DNA from: Ignelater luminosus
Taxonomy: Eukaryota > Arthropoda > Insecta > Coleoptera > Elateridae
DNA: 64,000 nucleotides
NCBI GenBank assembly: GCA_011009095.1
Contig: VTPC01000393.1
Location: 26,686-90,685, forward strand
Direction: 5' to 3'
The notes under the pieces were generated by a model that saw nothing but the letters and a program-made list of their open reading frames with translations, did no database searches and had not been told where the DNA came from. The position numbers and the translations under genes were made by a program. Positions 1 to 11,585 of the stretch are shown in pieces. How positions within the stretch are numbered: the stretch's first letter is position 1; every line of letters begins with the position of its first letter.

Positions 1-625
1 TTTTTAGCATCAAGGAACTAGGTTAACCCAAAACCCTCAATTAATACAAACGCTCTGGATTCAATTGCGCAGTGACTCGGTTTTAAAATTCGAATATATT
101 ATTTACAGATCCTATCACCTCTACCACTATTTATTAGGATAATTATTTATTAGAATTAAGTACAAAGAGAAAGCGCTTCAGAGTAGATGTTTTAGACTGC
201 TTAGAAAAGAATTAACTGTTAATTGTTTCTCGAATCCAAGAACTTGAGCAACTTACTAACCCAAAGAACCCAAATAATTTGCCGGATTCCCTCAATTTAG
301 AAAGCCCGTCCTGTTTAAAAATCCACGTTACCCCAAAAAGCTAGGACGGTCCGAAAATCCAAAGGAATCAAAAAACCCAAAACGCGATATGAAAAACTCG
401 AAGCATTCAGTTCAGTCTTAAGCTGCCATAGGAAATAACACTTTTAATTTGTTATACCTAGTAGTTATTAAGGTAAATAACGGTAAGAAAGATAAAAACT
501 GATACCGACATTTTTTACTAAATAAACAATACCTACATCGTGTTTAAAAGACGTTTAAATATTTTAAAGAGCAAAAACAAGTAAAAAAGTCCTAATGAAC
601 ATGAAACCGCAAATCAACCGTTTTC
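1..625. other. AT-rich non-coding stretch with A/C-skewed patches
   Basis: No gene is visible. The stretch 238-410 on this strand is rich in short AACCC, ATCC and CCAAA words, a skew that recurs near 48950-49140. It ends where the transposase relic at 626 becomes readable. Confidence 0.5.
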
Positions 626-1114
626 GAAGTAAGAGCGATTTTCCTTTCTGAAAATGAAAAAAAAACCACAACTTTCATTATCAGTTGGTCGGACCAAAAT
701 CTGCATGCTGTTCTTGAATCCAGACATCAACAGCGTTTCAGTCTGAATATCTGGCTAGGCGATCAGTTATTAAAACCGGTTGTTTTGCCACAACGTTAAA
801 AGGTCCTGGTGTCCTGGTCCTGGACACCGCCGCAGTTTACGCTTGCTGTTAGGAGATAGATAGGGGGAAGGGGTTCCATTCCACGGCCTGCTAGATCTCC
901 CGACCTAACTCTCTTAGACTTTTGTATTTGGGGTTACTTGAAAAGTTTAGTGTATGCAACATCTGTAAATAATCTTGCCGAGTTACAAAAGCGAATTGAG
1001 CAATGTTGTCAAATAATTAGAGCACAACCGGACTTTTTAGAAAAAGTGCTAAACGCTACAAACTACAAAAATTTACAAAAACGAAAATTGCTCTTATCTC
1101 GAAAATCTTTTTAG
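626..1114 (+). pseudogene. Decayed Tc1/mariner-superfamily (DDD/E) transposase, C-terminal part
   Basis: This is not a complete ORF, but one frame (codons starting at positions such as 686 and 893) reads as the catalytic half of an insect DDE transposase. Seen in order: a block resembling the strand around the first catalytic Asp (FLSENE, where the Asp appears lost), WSDQNLHAVLESRHQQRFSL, NIWLG, DQLLKPVVLP, PPQFTLAVRR, PARSPDLTLLDFCIWGYLKS, then LAELQKRIEQCC to a stop at 1112-1114. In-frame stops at about 800 and 857, and an internal deletion where the second Asp should lie, show that it is dead. The SPDL..LDF.(I/L)WGYLKSLVY signature is typical of rosa/DD41D-like and related mariner families. 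It differs strongly from the intact copy at 8585-9661, so it is an older, different lineage. No terminal repeats were found. Confidence 0.8.
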
Positions 1115-4100
1115 TCGTACTATATGTCCCTTAAATATTTAAACGATTTTTCTAACACCCAGTAGAGCCAAAAGAAAAACCGTAATTTTCCTACTATATT
1201 ACACAAGCCTACAAGTTTCTTGTGTTTTCTATACATCTTCATCAAACAGAGATATAACTTTGCTATTAAACGATTACAGATTAAATTAACAAAGTCATAA
1301 GTTTGAAACGTGTAAACTTTGCTATCAGAATTAAACTACTATCATACGTCGGTAGAAATTTCCAACATTGCATTGCTATTCAGAAAAAAGTTTTAAATAA
1401 TTGCGAACTAAAGACACATTATGTTAAATCGCGAATATCTTAAACAAATTTAACTTTATGCTAATTTGAAGTCACATTATTAAATTTGTCAAAGCGGTAG
1501 CTCAACCTCATTTTAAATACGTACATAAATGAAGTTTTGAGTGGTTTTAGGGTTGGCTTACCCTTTTGTCAGCATTAGGTTAAAGCTGACAACGGTTTGA
1601 GGTTTTCTCATCAAACTTAAATCCTGATGGATAATCATTACAATACTGCGTATAAATTTGATTTATAAAGCTTGTTCTTGTACGAGACAATTTCAATTTT
1701 ATTTACTCGACAGAATTTAAAACTAATGAAAAATCTTCCAGCCAACGTTATAATTTATGAATGTACGTGATAAGTAACTGCAACAAGTAAACTTCCTTGA
1801 ATTATTACGCCGTAAGAATTTAATAAAAGTCTTCTTCGCATCTTTAAGTGCATAAAGAGATAAATATTAATTTCCTGTTACTATAGTTAAGATAAGAAAA
1901 GAAAGTGCAGCGAGCACTTATTGTTCGTTAGTATATTGCACGAGAATTTTATCCAGTCAAGCATCTCATCAAAGTGGTGGACTAGGAATTTATAATTTTT
2001 AATGAATTATAGTATAGTCTATTTATCCAGTAACTCGCCAAAGACAAACTAAGCTGTTATCTGCCTTTTTGGTTTTTTGTGGACTTTTTGTGCTCTTCCC
2101 TGTAATACGTCACTGATAGAACTTTGTAAAGACTTTCTTGTGCTAAGTATACAAGTACAAAGTTCCTGATAAGATTTTTATAACAAACAACTATTATACA
2201 AGAAAAGTAATTAATGAGAATTAAAAAATTTATTTTTTGGTTAGAATTTTTTGCAAATCCGTGTATTGTACTCTTTGTTCTCTGTGCTAAACATGAAAAA
2301 ATAAGAATTCATTGTAGACATTTAAGTCGCAAGAGATCGTTAAAAAGCAGGCCATTATAACTGAAACCTTTTTTGCTTTTTGACAAAGTAAACTGAAGTG
2401 TCTTCTCTTCAAGTAGACCATTATATCAAAAAAAGTGAAGCATCTTTCTTTCATACAAGAACCGACACATCATGCGTTTGTAAAGGAAAACTCCGGTATA
2501 CAGATTATTACAGAAATAGTACAGGTACAAAGATCCATTAACTTATTACGGAGAGAACAAAAACCAGATGGAAGCCAATATTGAAATGTGAGAAACGTAA
2601 TACGTTATCGAAGACGATGTTATTGTATTATTCAGAAATAGTCAAGTAAAGTGAAATACATTTTCGTGACTGACGCACTTTCGAAGAGGGTTCGTGAAAT
2701 TGTCAATTTTCTGTTTAATTTCTAAAAGCGACAACTTAATTCTAACAACTGTTCTCATCGTTCGTTGGTGCAATTATACTAATTACATAAGGTGAAGAGG
2801 AGTAGGCACTTTATAACTTGAAATTTCTAAGGCAGAAGGTAGAAAATACGTTTCAATATTTTTATGCTTTTATTTATGCTTAGCATGTTTAAGGTTCATT
2901 CATAATAAATATTATTATGAGAACAGTCTTTGTTCTATGAATTGACCTGGATTTTATAAACTCGATGAGCAATACTAGTAAAGATTATTATTTATTAGTT
3001 ATTACAAAAGGAAATGCAAGTAGTAAGTTTGCTTCAATACTATTCATACTACATAATTTTTAGTTAATCTATTTTTAAAAATAAATATTGCGTGTATTTA
3101 TGAAAAAATGTTGTAAAGATGGGTTGTTAAAGATCGCGTTCAATAGATTTTACGTGACACTTTCCTTTTACATAAATAATAACCTATTATTAATAAAATC
3201 AATAAACTATTATAATTAATATTAATACGTTATTAACCCGAGAGGTAGTAATTTCTCACGGTTATCAATTGAAGTTCTTCGTTTTTCCGTGAAATTCTAG
3301 AAGAGCTTTTTCAAACATTTTGTTGCCGTTTTTGTATTTAAACATCAAGAAGTCCAAAATCATTACCTAACCCAAAAGATCAAATATCAAATCAAAGAAC
3401 ATATGTATAAGCGTATTTGAGTAGAAATCAGTGTTATTATTGTGTGCATAGGTAAGCTTCAAGAATCTAAGGCAGGTTGAGTTCAATCGTCTAACTTAGG
3501 TTCTTGAACGCCACTGCTGGCACAAAATGTATAAACATTAACAATCATCTTTAGTAATGACTAATGGAAAGAATGGAATTTCTGCGATTTTGATGATAGC
3601 ATGATTTTACCTAGCATGAACTGAACACAATTAGATTTTAAGTCAGTCGAAGAAAAGTCGAATTTCTAGAACGATCTCCGGTTTCCTTAGTAAAGAGTAC
3701 ACTTTTATCAAAACAATGCTCTCTTCAGATAAAACATTGGTTCAAGTAAGATGCAATTAATCTCATGCTATGGCTTGCGTAAAGACTTTCTCATCCTAGA
3801 TAATTTTCACTATTGAGAAAAATTTTGAAACACGCATCAACGGGGACACAAAATATCATAGCTATGCGATAGCTCAGCTGAAAGTTTATTTAACCAGAAC
3901 ATGAACTTTTGAATTTCAAGAATTTTTTTACTGAAACCTGTGTAAACCGACGGTGTGAACCTCTCCTACCAATCTTCATTTATTTCAGTGTAGCAACTGT
4001 TTCTGACCTAGATTTGGTTTTTTATATTTCTGACTGACCCCATGTCGTTTTTACTAAGGATTTCGAATAACATTTTTCTATAAATACTTATGCAGAAATA

Positions 4101-4381
4101 CAGATAAGGATTAACAGAGTCAATCTTATTCTATCCAAGCCTATATTCTGCCCTGTACAACAAAAAGAGTCTGTGCAGATATAACTTTGCTTCTCGGAAA
4201 CACAAGACAATACAAACCCCTCTATTTTTAGTTTTAAGAGTGTGGAGAGACAAAAGAAAAGCGAATTTAATAAAATCTGTGCTATTTAGAACGATTCATT
4301 TGTCTAGAATATTTTGCAATTCAGTACAAAGCCATGCTTACATAAACATTAAGGTTGTATACCAGGTCATCTTAAATAGAC
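1115..4381. other. Non-coding, AT-rich
   Basis: No ORF, RNA gene or element is recognised. A small inverted repeat (TTGTCAGC at 1566-1573 with its complement ending near 1592) is the only local structure noted. Confidence 0.5.
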
Positions 4382-4663
4382 ATGTCAAATTTCATTCTCC
4401 TAACTATTTTAGCTTTCTCGATTGAATTTCTTCTGCTTAATTTAAAGAACTTCGTGTTGCCGAATCAGGACGTTTGTTCGGTAGAGGTTGTACAAGGAAA
4501 CACTATAGAAATCAATATCACAAACGGCGTTTTGACATCTTTCAAAACCTTTTACGTATTCCAGAGGCACGACTATCAAACGAAACTCAATTTTGGTCAG
4601 TCTAAAACAATGGCGGTGGGTCCATACTCGTACTCCTTGATTTTAAACACTTGGTCAAGATAG
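4382..4663 (+). CDS. Hypothetical small protein with signal-peptide-like N-terminus
   Basis: The 93-residue ORF starts with a hydrophobic segment (MSNFILLTILAFSIEFLLL) that could be a signal peptide or membrane anchor. A mixed polar/aromatic segment follows (QDVCSVEVVQGNTIEI, FYVFQRHDY, GQSKTMAVGPYSYSL) with a more protein-like composition than the low-complexity ORFs elsewhere. I recognise no family. It could be a single-exon secreted peptide gene, an exon of a larger gene, or chance. Another frame of the same stretch is open at 4240-4425, which weakens the case. No promoter or polyadenylation signal decides the matter. Confidence 0.25.
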   Translation: MSNFILLTILAFSIEFLLLNLKNFVLPNQDVCSVEVVQGNTIEINITNGVLTSFKTFYVFQRHDYQTKLNFGQSKTMAVGPYSYSLILNTWSR

Positions 4664-5079
4664 TTTTTGTTTTGGCCTGTGCACCTTTGAAAGGCAAAGG
4701 CAAAGCACTGAGGCTAGTTTATTTAGTAGACTTCCCTAGATAGAGTAGTCGCAGTAATGTTTACTGAACCTACACAAAGCCGAAAGAAAAGCACCAGAAA
4801 AAGTTAAATTTTGTTAAAAAAGGAGCAAAATAAGTTCCTCAACTGCATTACCAATTTTTGCTATTTTTATTATAGGTAATCAATATACCATGTAGAGACT
4901 TAAATACGCTAGGTATACCAATATCAGGATAAGTAGAAAGACTCTAAGTTAATTGGTAGATACATTTTTTTAATTTTTGCCAAGATAGGTATTATTCGAA
5001 AAATTCTTGTTCAACAACAATAACTAATAGTTTAAGTAGAACTTTTAATTTTGTTCCCAAATTTAATTTTATTTTCATA
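4664..5079. other. Non-coding, AT-rich
   Basis: Nothing is recognised. The last bases form the possible 5' UTR of the candidate exon at 5080. Confidence 0.4.
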
Positions 5080-5107
5080 ATGGCAAGTGTATTGGAACAG
5101 CTTGTAG
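5080..5107 (+). CDS. Candidate first coding exon
   Basis: The sequence reads ATG in a favourable start context (A at -3, G at +4), nine codons (MASVLEQLV), one more base, then a consensus 5' splice site (G followed by GTAAGTAC at 5108). It would end in phase 1. The protein is not recognised. It is phase-compatible with the exon-like islands at 45650-45706 and 54314-54438, but this rests on splice motifs alone. A hexamer such as GTAAGT occurs by chance roughly twenty times per strand in a window of this size and composition. Confidence 0.25.
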
Positions 5108-6119
5108 GTAAGTACATTAAAAATGTTTTACTAAAATATCTTCCAGTATATCGATCTCAGCATTTACGAGCTTGTTTACAAGCCCAAGTCTACGAGTCAA
5201 TGTGTGAAACGACCGTTAATTATGAGAAAATATTATGTTGATCGCATAGTTATCATGTGAGAAGAATCTTGATTAAACTTTCGTTTACTTCCAAAACCTT
5301 GATCTCAATACATCGGGGTTGTCGAAACACTGTTTTCTATCACCACCTCATCCAATAGTATACAATTTAGCGTTTAATGTGCAATTATGCTACAATTTTC
5401 GTCTTTCGCACTGTCTACAATGGATCTTTGAGATAATATAAAGCCCTTTGCTTAGTTAAAACCTAACGTCAGTTCCAAGAAAATGGAGGAAGCGTGGCGA
5501 TATATTCACAAAGAAAACGAGTCTTGCTAGAAGTTCAAAATTGATTATTGAAGTATATTCCTTGACCAAACACTGACGGAGAGATATTATATTTAAGAAA
5601 AAGCTCGAAAGTCTTTTTGATCTACCAAAATACATACCTCTAGCTGCATTGAGGGTTTATCATCACACTGATGATTCTTAAGATGCAGGTAATGAAATGG
5701 ATACCGTTTAAATTTCTGCAACAGAGTACTTTACGGTACTTCGTGGCAGAGCTAAAAGTCTGAACGGTTGTCAAAGAATAAAGAGAATCGACTTATAAGA
5801 AGAAGACGATATCTCGTTATTTCGTCTGCTATCATCAAAAAACAAAATATTACCGCACAAAGTTGTTGAATTGCCAGTTATAACAATGATATTTAAGAAT
5901 AAAATTTAGATTAGAAAATTATTCAACTTTCTATTAAAATCGAATGTTTTTCTCATGAGACATTACTTTTTGTTTTAACAAGTTTGATAAAATATTTGAT
6001 AATATTCATTGTTTGATATTGCCATTTTATATCATTGTTATTGACTGTAAAAACTGATAACTTTTTGTTTCTATATAACGTATTGTGCAGGATATACCAG
6101 AAAATATGAATCCGAATGG
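5108..6119. other. Non-coding, AT-rich
   Basis: No feature is recognised. A minus-strand open frame at 5953-6135 is low-complexity and is not supported as a gene. Confidence 0.4.
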
Positions 6120-6248
6120 TTTTTGTGGTGCTCACGCATTTTCTTGAAGTACAGCTATATTTTTACACGGGCTGGCTATCAACTCGAACTAGCCAGTGTA
6201 CAAAAATGATAAGCTGTACTTCAAGCGAGTGCGCGAGTAGGGCAAAAA
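6120..6248 (+). ncRNA. Long imperfect hairpin, candidate pri-miRNA
   Basis: The 58-base arms 6120-6177 and 6191-6248 are reverse complements with interruptions, separated by a 13-base loop (6178-6190). The core is a perfect 14-bp block, CTTGAAGTACAGCT (6143-6156, with its complement near 6212-6225). Above it lie an ATTTTT/ACAC block and a terminal CTGGCT/AGCCAG stem. Below it are about 23 further positions in register (TTTTTG, CTC, CGCA), many of whose mismatches would be G-U pairs in RNA. This matches the layout of a primary microRNA: about 11 bp of lower stem, about 22 bp of duplex and a short apical loop. I recognise no known seed. It could instead be a tiny foldback transposon. No flanking target duplication is seen. 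The strand is arbitrary. Confidence 0.5.
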
Positions 6249-8471
6249 GAGGAAGCCTGAATGTTCCACTTTTTCAGAAACATTCGTAAGTATAACATGT
6301 GTACGAGGTAAGTAATCAATGTATTTATAAATATTTGCCATGACTTAAAAAGTAGAAACTTGTTCTCCATTGTCATGGACATAGTTTATTGTTTTCTTTT
6401 CTTGAAATGAGTTAATTGCAACAAAATTTCAATCATACCTCTATTATTCCTTTATTTTACAGTGGTTATTGGTAATTTTATTTCTCTTTTAACGTAGATA
6501 TATCCTATAGTAGTTTCCATAATACAATTTTGTTTATTTTTTATTGCTTTTTAAATTGCAACTGAGTTTAATGGATAATCGATATAATTTTACTTTTATA
6601 ATGTGAAAAGTTTAATCTCATTTTATTTAAATGAGAATGTTTTTTAACTGTAAATAATGTTATTTCGATAACCCATTATCTCTGGAATTAATGGACCATT
6701 AAACATTAGTAAGCAATTTCTACATAATATAAAATGAAGTTCAAGTATGTATACATGCAATAACCTGTAACATAATACTGTCAAGTATCTGTAAAGTCCT
6801 GAATATTCCAATGGGAATACCTGATACGGTAAGGCATTTTTTGTCAATCAAAAATATGCCTTCAGCGCGAGATTAAAAACGGAAATTGAAAATAAAAGAC
6901 CCAATTTACTTTGTTTCACTTAAGTTATATGTAGACAACATGATCCAAGGTTATTTTTTAAAAGAAAATTGAATTTTTAATGTAAATGAAAATATTCGGG
7001 ATGTTCCAATTTCATTATCTGTACTGCATACTTTAATTAAATAAGAGCTTAACCTCATTTAAAGTTGTAGATCTTAATAAAATGGTTAGTCACTTCATTT
7101 AAAATTTTAACAAGAAATACAAAACAGTAAATTATTCAAATAGGTAGAGATTTTATGCACTTTTAGGTACTAATACCAATTTAAATTTAAATTTTAGCTC
7201 TTCAGTATGCTATGTTAAAGGTTTGAATTAACTTTCACAATGTTAAAGAGCATTCACACCAGAGTTAATAAAGAATTATATTTTCAATATAAATTACTTA
7301 TTTTCTATTTTAATATGCTGTGCATTATTAATAAATACTAAAGGGCAATAACCTACAGTTTTCTTAAATATGTGTTTATCACGCAAGAATTGTTTTCTCA
7401 AACGCTTAAAGCTACTTAATCTGTTTCTTTCATGATCGAGAAAAAAATTAAAATAAAACCATTAAATATTGTTTATTATTATCAAGGTGTATATAAGAAG
7501 CTGAGAACAAGAACAAATGTAGAATTAAATCAAGATTAAAAACAACAAAAATAAGACATTGAAAAAACTAAATGTTAAAAAACGAATTTCATAATTTAAC
7601 AGGAAAGCACAATATATAAAAAAAGTTTTGCAGGGCGAAAAAGCGGGAGATTGTATAAAATCAATAAGCAACACAGCTATGGTCTTTCTTTCTTCCAATA
7701 AATCTGTAAAGTTTAACACTCAAATTTTAAAACACTCTGTATACACTATCTGTTAAATTCAACCTAAAAGTCATTAAATAATAAACCAGGTAACCACCTA
7801 GAAGTAAGCCGATAGATTACTCAAGTTAATTTTTCTAAAATTTATACATACATAAATACATTGTGTAGTAGTACATTCTAAGTTACGTAGCTACCTTGAT
7901 TACAGTAACTGTCAATGTAGAATTTTTCCAGTAAAATCTGCATTTTTAACAAAATATAATTACCATGTTTAAGGATAAAGTTTCAGAAAAGACAACCGTC
8001 CCCACTCATGTAATGATGCTTAGGTGATTTCGAAGAGATGATGGCCAAGAGTTGTCGAATAAGACGTATTCGCTTCATATGCATTTCATACAGAGTTGAG
8101 TAATTATAGGGATGCACAAGAAAAAAGTTTAGCAAATGTCATATTACAGTGGTATTAACTCTTTGCAAAATTTCTTTCCGGGCTTTTGAAGAAATATTCC
8201 CAGATTGGTAGGTAAAATCCTGGCATACTTTTTGTTCTTATACGTACCTGATTGATAAAAAATGTTATAAGAAAAGGAAGCGCTTGTTTCCTATCGTGAA
8301 GGTAAATTAAGGACTTACCAAAAGATTTCAAAAGCCTAGAATGAATTTGCATTTATGAAACAAAAGCTGAGCACTGCTATATGAAAACAGTAAGTCCTAC
8401 ATCCCTCCATAATCTACATTACTTCCTCTTTTACAATTTTAACACACCTTCCAAAAAGAAAAATTAGATTG
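6249..8471. other. Non-coding, AT-rich
   Basis: Open frames at 6644-6847, 7525-7719 and 8155-8352 (all minus) are not recognised and look like chance. An 8-base exon-like stretch (AAACATTC near 6280, between TTTTTCAG and GTAAGT) is too short to support. Confidence 0.45.
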
Positions 8472-8473
8472 TA

Positions 8474-9794
8474 CAGGGTGCGGCAGCATAACTTCCTTTT
8501 TTCAAAACTCAATAAAAACTATTGTATGCATCGGAAAATATTTATTTATTTTTTATAATGTAGGTACATGTCTAAAGTTTTTATTTACATTGTTTTGAAG
8601 ATCAAATCTGTTAGGTGACGTCCCCCATTCTCCATACATTGCGTAAACCGATTTCTGGCGTTTGTCATGACTCTTGTTAGCATAGCAGGTGTTATGTTGG
8701 CAATTTCTTCTTGGATGTTGGTCTTCAAATCTTGTAGGGTTCTTGGACGGTTCACATAAACACGGGATTTCAAAAAACCCCATAGAAAAAAATCACAAGG
8801 GGACAGATCGGGAGAGCGTGCCGGCCATTCCAAATCGCCTCTAATTGAGATAAGGCGCTCTGGAAAGTGTTCTCTCAAAACAGCCATCGATGCTCTTGAA
8901 GTGTGTGCTGTTGCACCGTCTTGTTGGAACCAAGTGTCCCCCAAATCCAACTCTTCTAGCCGTGGGAAAAAAAAATTCTGTAGCATGTTTACATACCGGT
9001 CCGAATTCACTGTCACTGTAACCTCATTTTCCTCAAAAAACCAGGGACCAATAATTCCAGCTGAGGAAATTGCACACCACACTGTGACTTTGGGTGAATG
9101 CAAAGGCCTTTGATGCAATTCTCGAGGGTTGGTGTCAGCCCAGTAGCGCATGTTTTGTTTGTTAACCGACCCACACAAATGAAAATGGGCTTCATCGCTA
9201 AAAAAAACAATAGCACCCTCGGGAACGACATCAAGAAGAAGCTCACACGCGTTCATCCGAGAATTGAAGTCACGTTCTGAAAGTTCCTGCACTATCGCCA
9301 TCTTATAGGGATGAAAATGAAGATCATCACGAAGAATTCTTCTCACAGAACGATCGGATAGTCTAAGGGCAGATGCGTGTTTGCGCGCAGAACGCCGTGG
9401 TGATCGCAACATTGACGCTCTCACTGCTTCAATGTTCTCAGGTGATCTAACGGGCCGAGGGACTCCGGTTCTTCTTTTTGTTGCACTTGCAGTTTGTCTG
9501 AATGTAGTGACCCATGTAACAATTGATTTGCGGTCTGGCACGGGAGCCAACGGGGCTAAATTAAAGCGATTCCGAAATGCACGCTGTGTTGCAATAACCG
9601 AACATCCGCTTGAAAAGTAGGCCTCAACGGCAAAGACACGCTCCTCACTATTCCAACGCATGATGGCAACTGAACCGTGTCGGGACAAAACTTTACAGTA
9701 CCCCCTCTTGAACGAGACCACTAGCGCTCCGCTATGACATCAACTAACTGAATGGCGCGCATTTTAAAAAAGGAAGTTATGCTGCCGCACCCTG
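8474..9794 (-). mobile_element. Complete Tc1/mariner-superfamily transposon, rosa-like DD41D family
   Basis: The element is 1321 bp, bounded by near-perfect inverted repeats that begin CAGGGTGCGGCAGCATAACT. The first 29 bases of each end are identical, followed by one mismatch and four more matches. TA dinucleotides at 8472-8473 and 9795-9796 are the expected target duplication. One uninterrupted transposase ORF fills the interior on the minus strand. Intact ends, intact TSD and an intact ORF together indicate a young, possibly autonomous copy. Confidence 0.95.
8585..9661 (-). CDS. DD41D Tc1/mariner-superfamily transposase
   Basis: This is a cut-and-paste DNA transposase acting in the nucleus on the terminal repeats at 8474 and 9794. 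The open frame extends up to 9721 (378 codons), but the Met at codon 21 (9661, MRWNSEERVF) matches the usual family start, giving 358 residues. Numbering from the 9721 Met: an N-terminal helix-turn-helix region of the DUF4817 type covers roughly 21-80. A second HTH-like, basic region (RSARKHASALRLSDRSVRRI) lies near 110-130. The catalytic triad is D176 (FFSDEAHFH), D268 (WFQQDGATAH) and D310 (SPDLSPCDFFLWG). There are 41 residues between the last two Asp, the DD41D spacing known for rosa elements of tephritid flies. All three acidic residues are present and there is no stop or frameshift. Whether it is expressed is unknown. Confidence 0.92.
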   Translation of the reverse strand: MRWNSEERVFAVEAYFSSGCSVIATQRAFRNRFNLAPLAPVPDRKSIVTWVTTFRQTASATKRRTGVPRPVRSPENIEAVRASMLRSPRRSARKHASALRLSDRSVRRILRDDLHFHPYKMAIVQELSERDFNSRMNACELLLDVVPEGAIVFFSDEAHFHLCGSVNKQNMRYWADTNPRELHQRPLHSPKVTVWCAISSAGIIGPWFFEENEVTVTVNSDRYVNMLQNFFFPRLEELDLGDTWFQQDGATAHTSRASMAVLREHFPERLISIRGDLEWPARSPDLSPCDFFLWGFLKSRVYVNRPRTLQDLKTNIQEEIANITPAMLTRVMTNARNRFTQCMENGGRHLTDLIFKTM

Positions 9795-9796
9795 TA

Positions 9797-11513
9797 GAAT
9801 GAAAATTTGCAGATTACATTTGTCACGCAGACGTTTTGAAACATTCATTTCTAAACTTGACCTTTTTCAGCTATTACTCTCTGACTATGTAAACCTCCTT
9901 AGTCAATTTTGCAATATTCTTGTACATTGGTCTTCGCTTAGATTCAAGTTAATTAATCACTCTAAGCTAGAACTATTCATTTTGTACAAACTTCTCTGAT
10001 ATAACTTAATTTATTATTTATAGACGTATCAAGAAACATCCACAAACAATTCATAAGCAAATTTGATAGTTGCTCAGATTATTATTTTTTGTTTAAAACA
10101 GAGTCAAGATGCTTAATAGCAGTACTACTATTCTGTTGTCTTAAGAACTCATATTGAGAAAAATATGTTTAAAATTTTCTGAAATTCAAGCTAAGTATGA
10201 CTGGACCTATTTTCTTTTTAATAATTCAAATATGATAATTTCTTGTAGTAAATACTTGAACTAATGTATCAAGATACTAAGGACATTGAAGTCCCAGAAT
10301 TTGTCTTTTTTAGTATTTTGGTGTTCTTGGGAGAGCAGTACTGTGTTTGAATATTCCAACCTCATCTCAATAGAAATTTTATACAACATACCAAAACATA
10401 TCTAACGTGAAATTTCAATAGTAATATACTAATTTCTTGGAGTAGTATAGTTTATGTGTTAATCTTTCAAAAATGGTATAAATATGGTAAATTCATGATA
10501 TAGAAAATTTCAAAAATGGTTTTTGTAAGATTTCAAAAACAGTTTCAAGTATATTTTCAAAACGCTCGTTCCTATAGTGGTTCTGAAACTTTTTTTGAAG
10601 ATAGAAGCGCATTTGTGAAAACAATCGATATGTTTCAAATTATATAAGAAGCAGATGTTCAAGTCAGACTTCATTTAGTTTTTCCTGGGGAATGTTCTAA
10701 GAAGATTGCGACAACATTAAGGTAAGACTTGAGAGATATCTATGCAGAAATTTCAGAGAAGATGAAAATGAGATGAGGCAAACAAAGCAACTATTTATCC
10801 TTGTTTTGATTGTCTCATTCATTTTTCCTGTCTTGTCTTCCCTCATTCTCATATCACAAACCTAGAAAAGGTTAAGATTTTACCAAAAACATAACCATGT
10901 TACGAATATTTTACAGGTATTTCTTGGCATTAATGTATAAATTCCTGGAGAGATAAAGTTAGTTACAAGATTTATTAGCGAGTTGTAGTTTGATACAAGA
11001 ACAAGACTCGTACTATGGCGTCTAATTAGGTACAACTAACTCTTTTTTTCTAAATCTGTCCGTCATGTGCGTGATGTAGATTTGTCATAAATCTGTCACT
11101 GATCCTAAGTATCAAGTCACGAAATATAAACCTAAATGTTGCCAGTTAGGGCATTTCACGTTGCGGTGATTTAAGTAGTAAAACTTGTCAATTAAAAAAC
11201 ATTTTTTTTCTAGATTATATTATGTGCAGCTTTTTACATGACTAATGCCGCAGTACATTTCTCCATAAAATGATTATAAGTATAACCAAAAGTAAAAAGT
11301 TTTATATTATATTAAATATGCAAAATTGTGCTTTGACTTTGATTATTGAGATAATTGATATTAAGTCAAATTTTTAATGTACTAGTTATTTGATTAACCC
11401 TTTCATTAAAAGAAGCTGTACGTCTCTTTGTGTTTTAATTATAAAAGTTCACTCTCTTAACTATTTGAATTAACGCTTGTCTTCTGGAGCAGTAATTAAA
11501 TTTACGCACTTAC
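9797..11513. other. Non-coding, AT-rich
   Basis: No recognised feature. The short frame at 9799-9999 is not supported. A weak splice-donor-like site (AAG followed by GTAAGAC) lies near 10720. Confidence 0.45.
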
Positions 11514-11585
11514 CGTTGAATACTTTTAAAAACATTGTCTTTGCTTTTACGAAAATCGACGTTCGCTGCTAATTGCTGCTTGCTC
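11514..11585 (-). CDS. Candidate internal exon, 72 nt
   Basis: On the minus strand a strong 3' splice site (TTATTTCTTGTGTTCAG, just above 11585) precedes 72 bases. A consensus donor (G followed by GTAAGTGC, 11513 downward) comes next. Only one frame is open: one leading base, then SKQQLAANVDFRKSKDNVF and four more residues, ending in phase 2. Its composition is mixed and protein-like, and the length keeps phase. The protein is not recognised, and no neighbouring exon was confidently linked. Confidence 0.3.

Noticed and set aside
6280..6287. 8-base microexon-like AAACATTC between TTTTTCAG and GTAAGT
   Set aside because: Too short to distinguish from coincidence of splice motifs.
8901..9620. 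Several open frames on the plus strand and in other frames across the DD41D element (8901-9113, 9098-9280, 9381-9620)
   Set aside because: They are antisense or frame shadows of the intact transposase gene.
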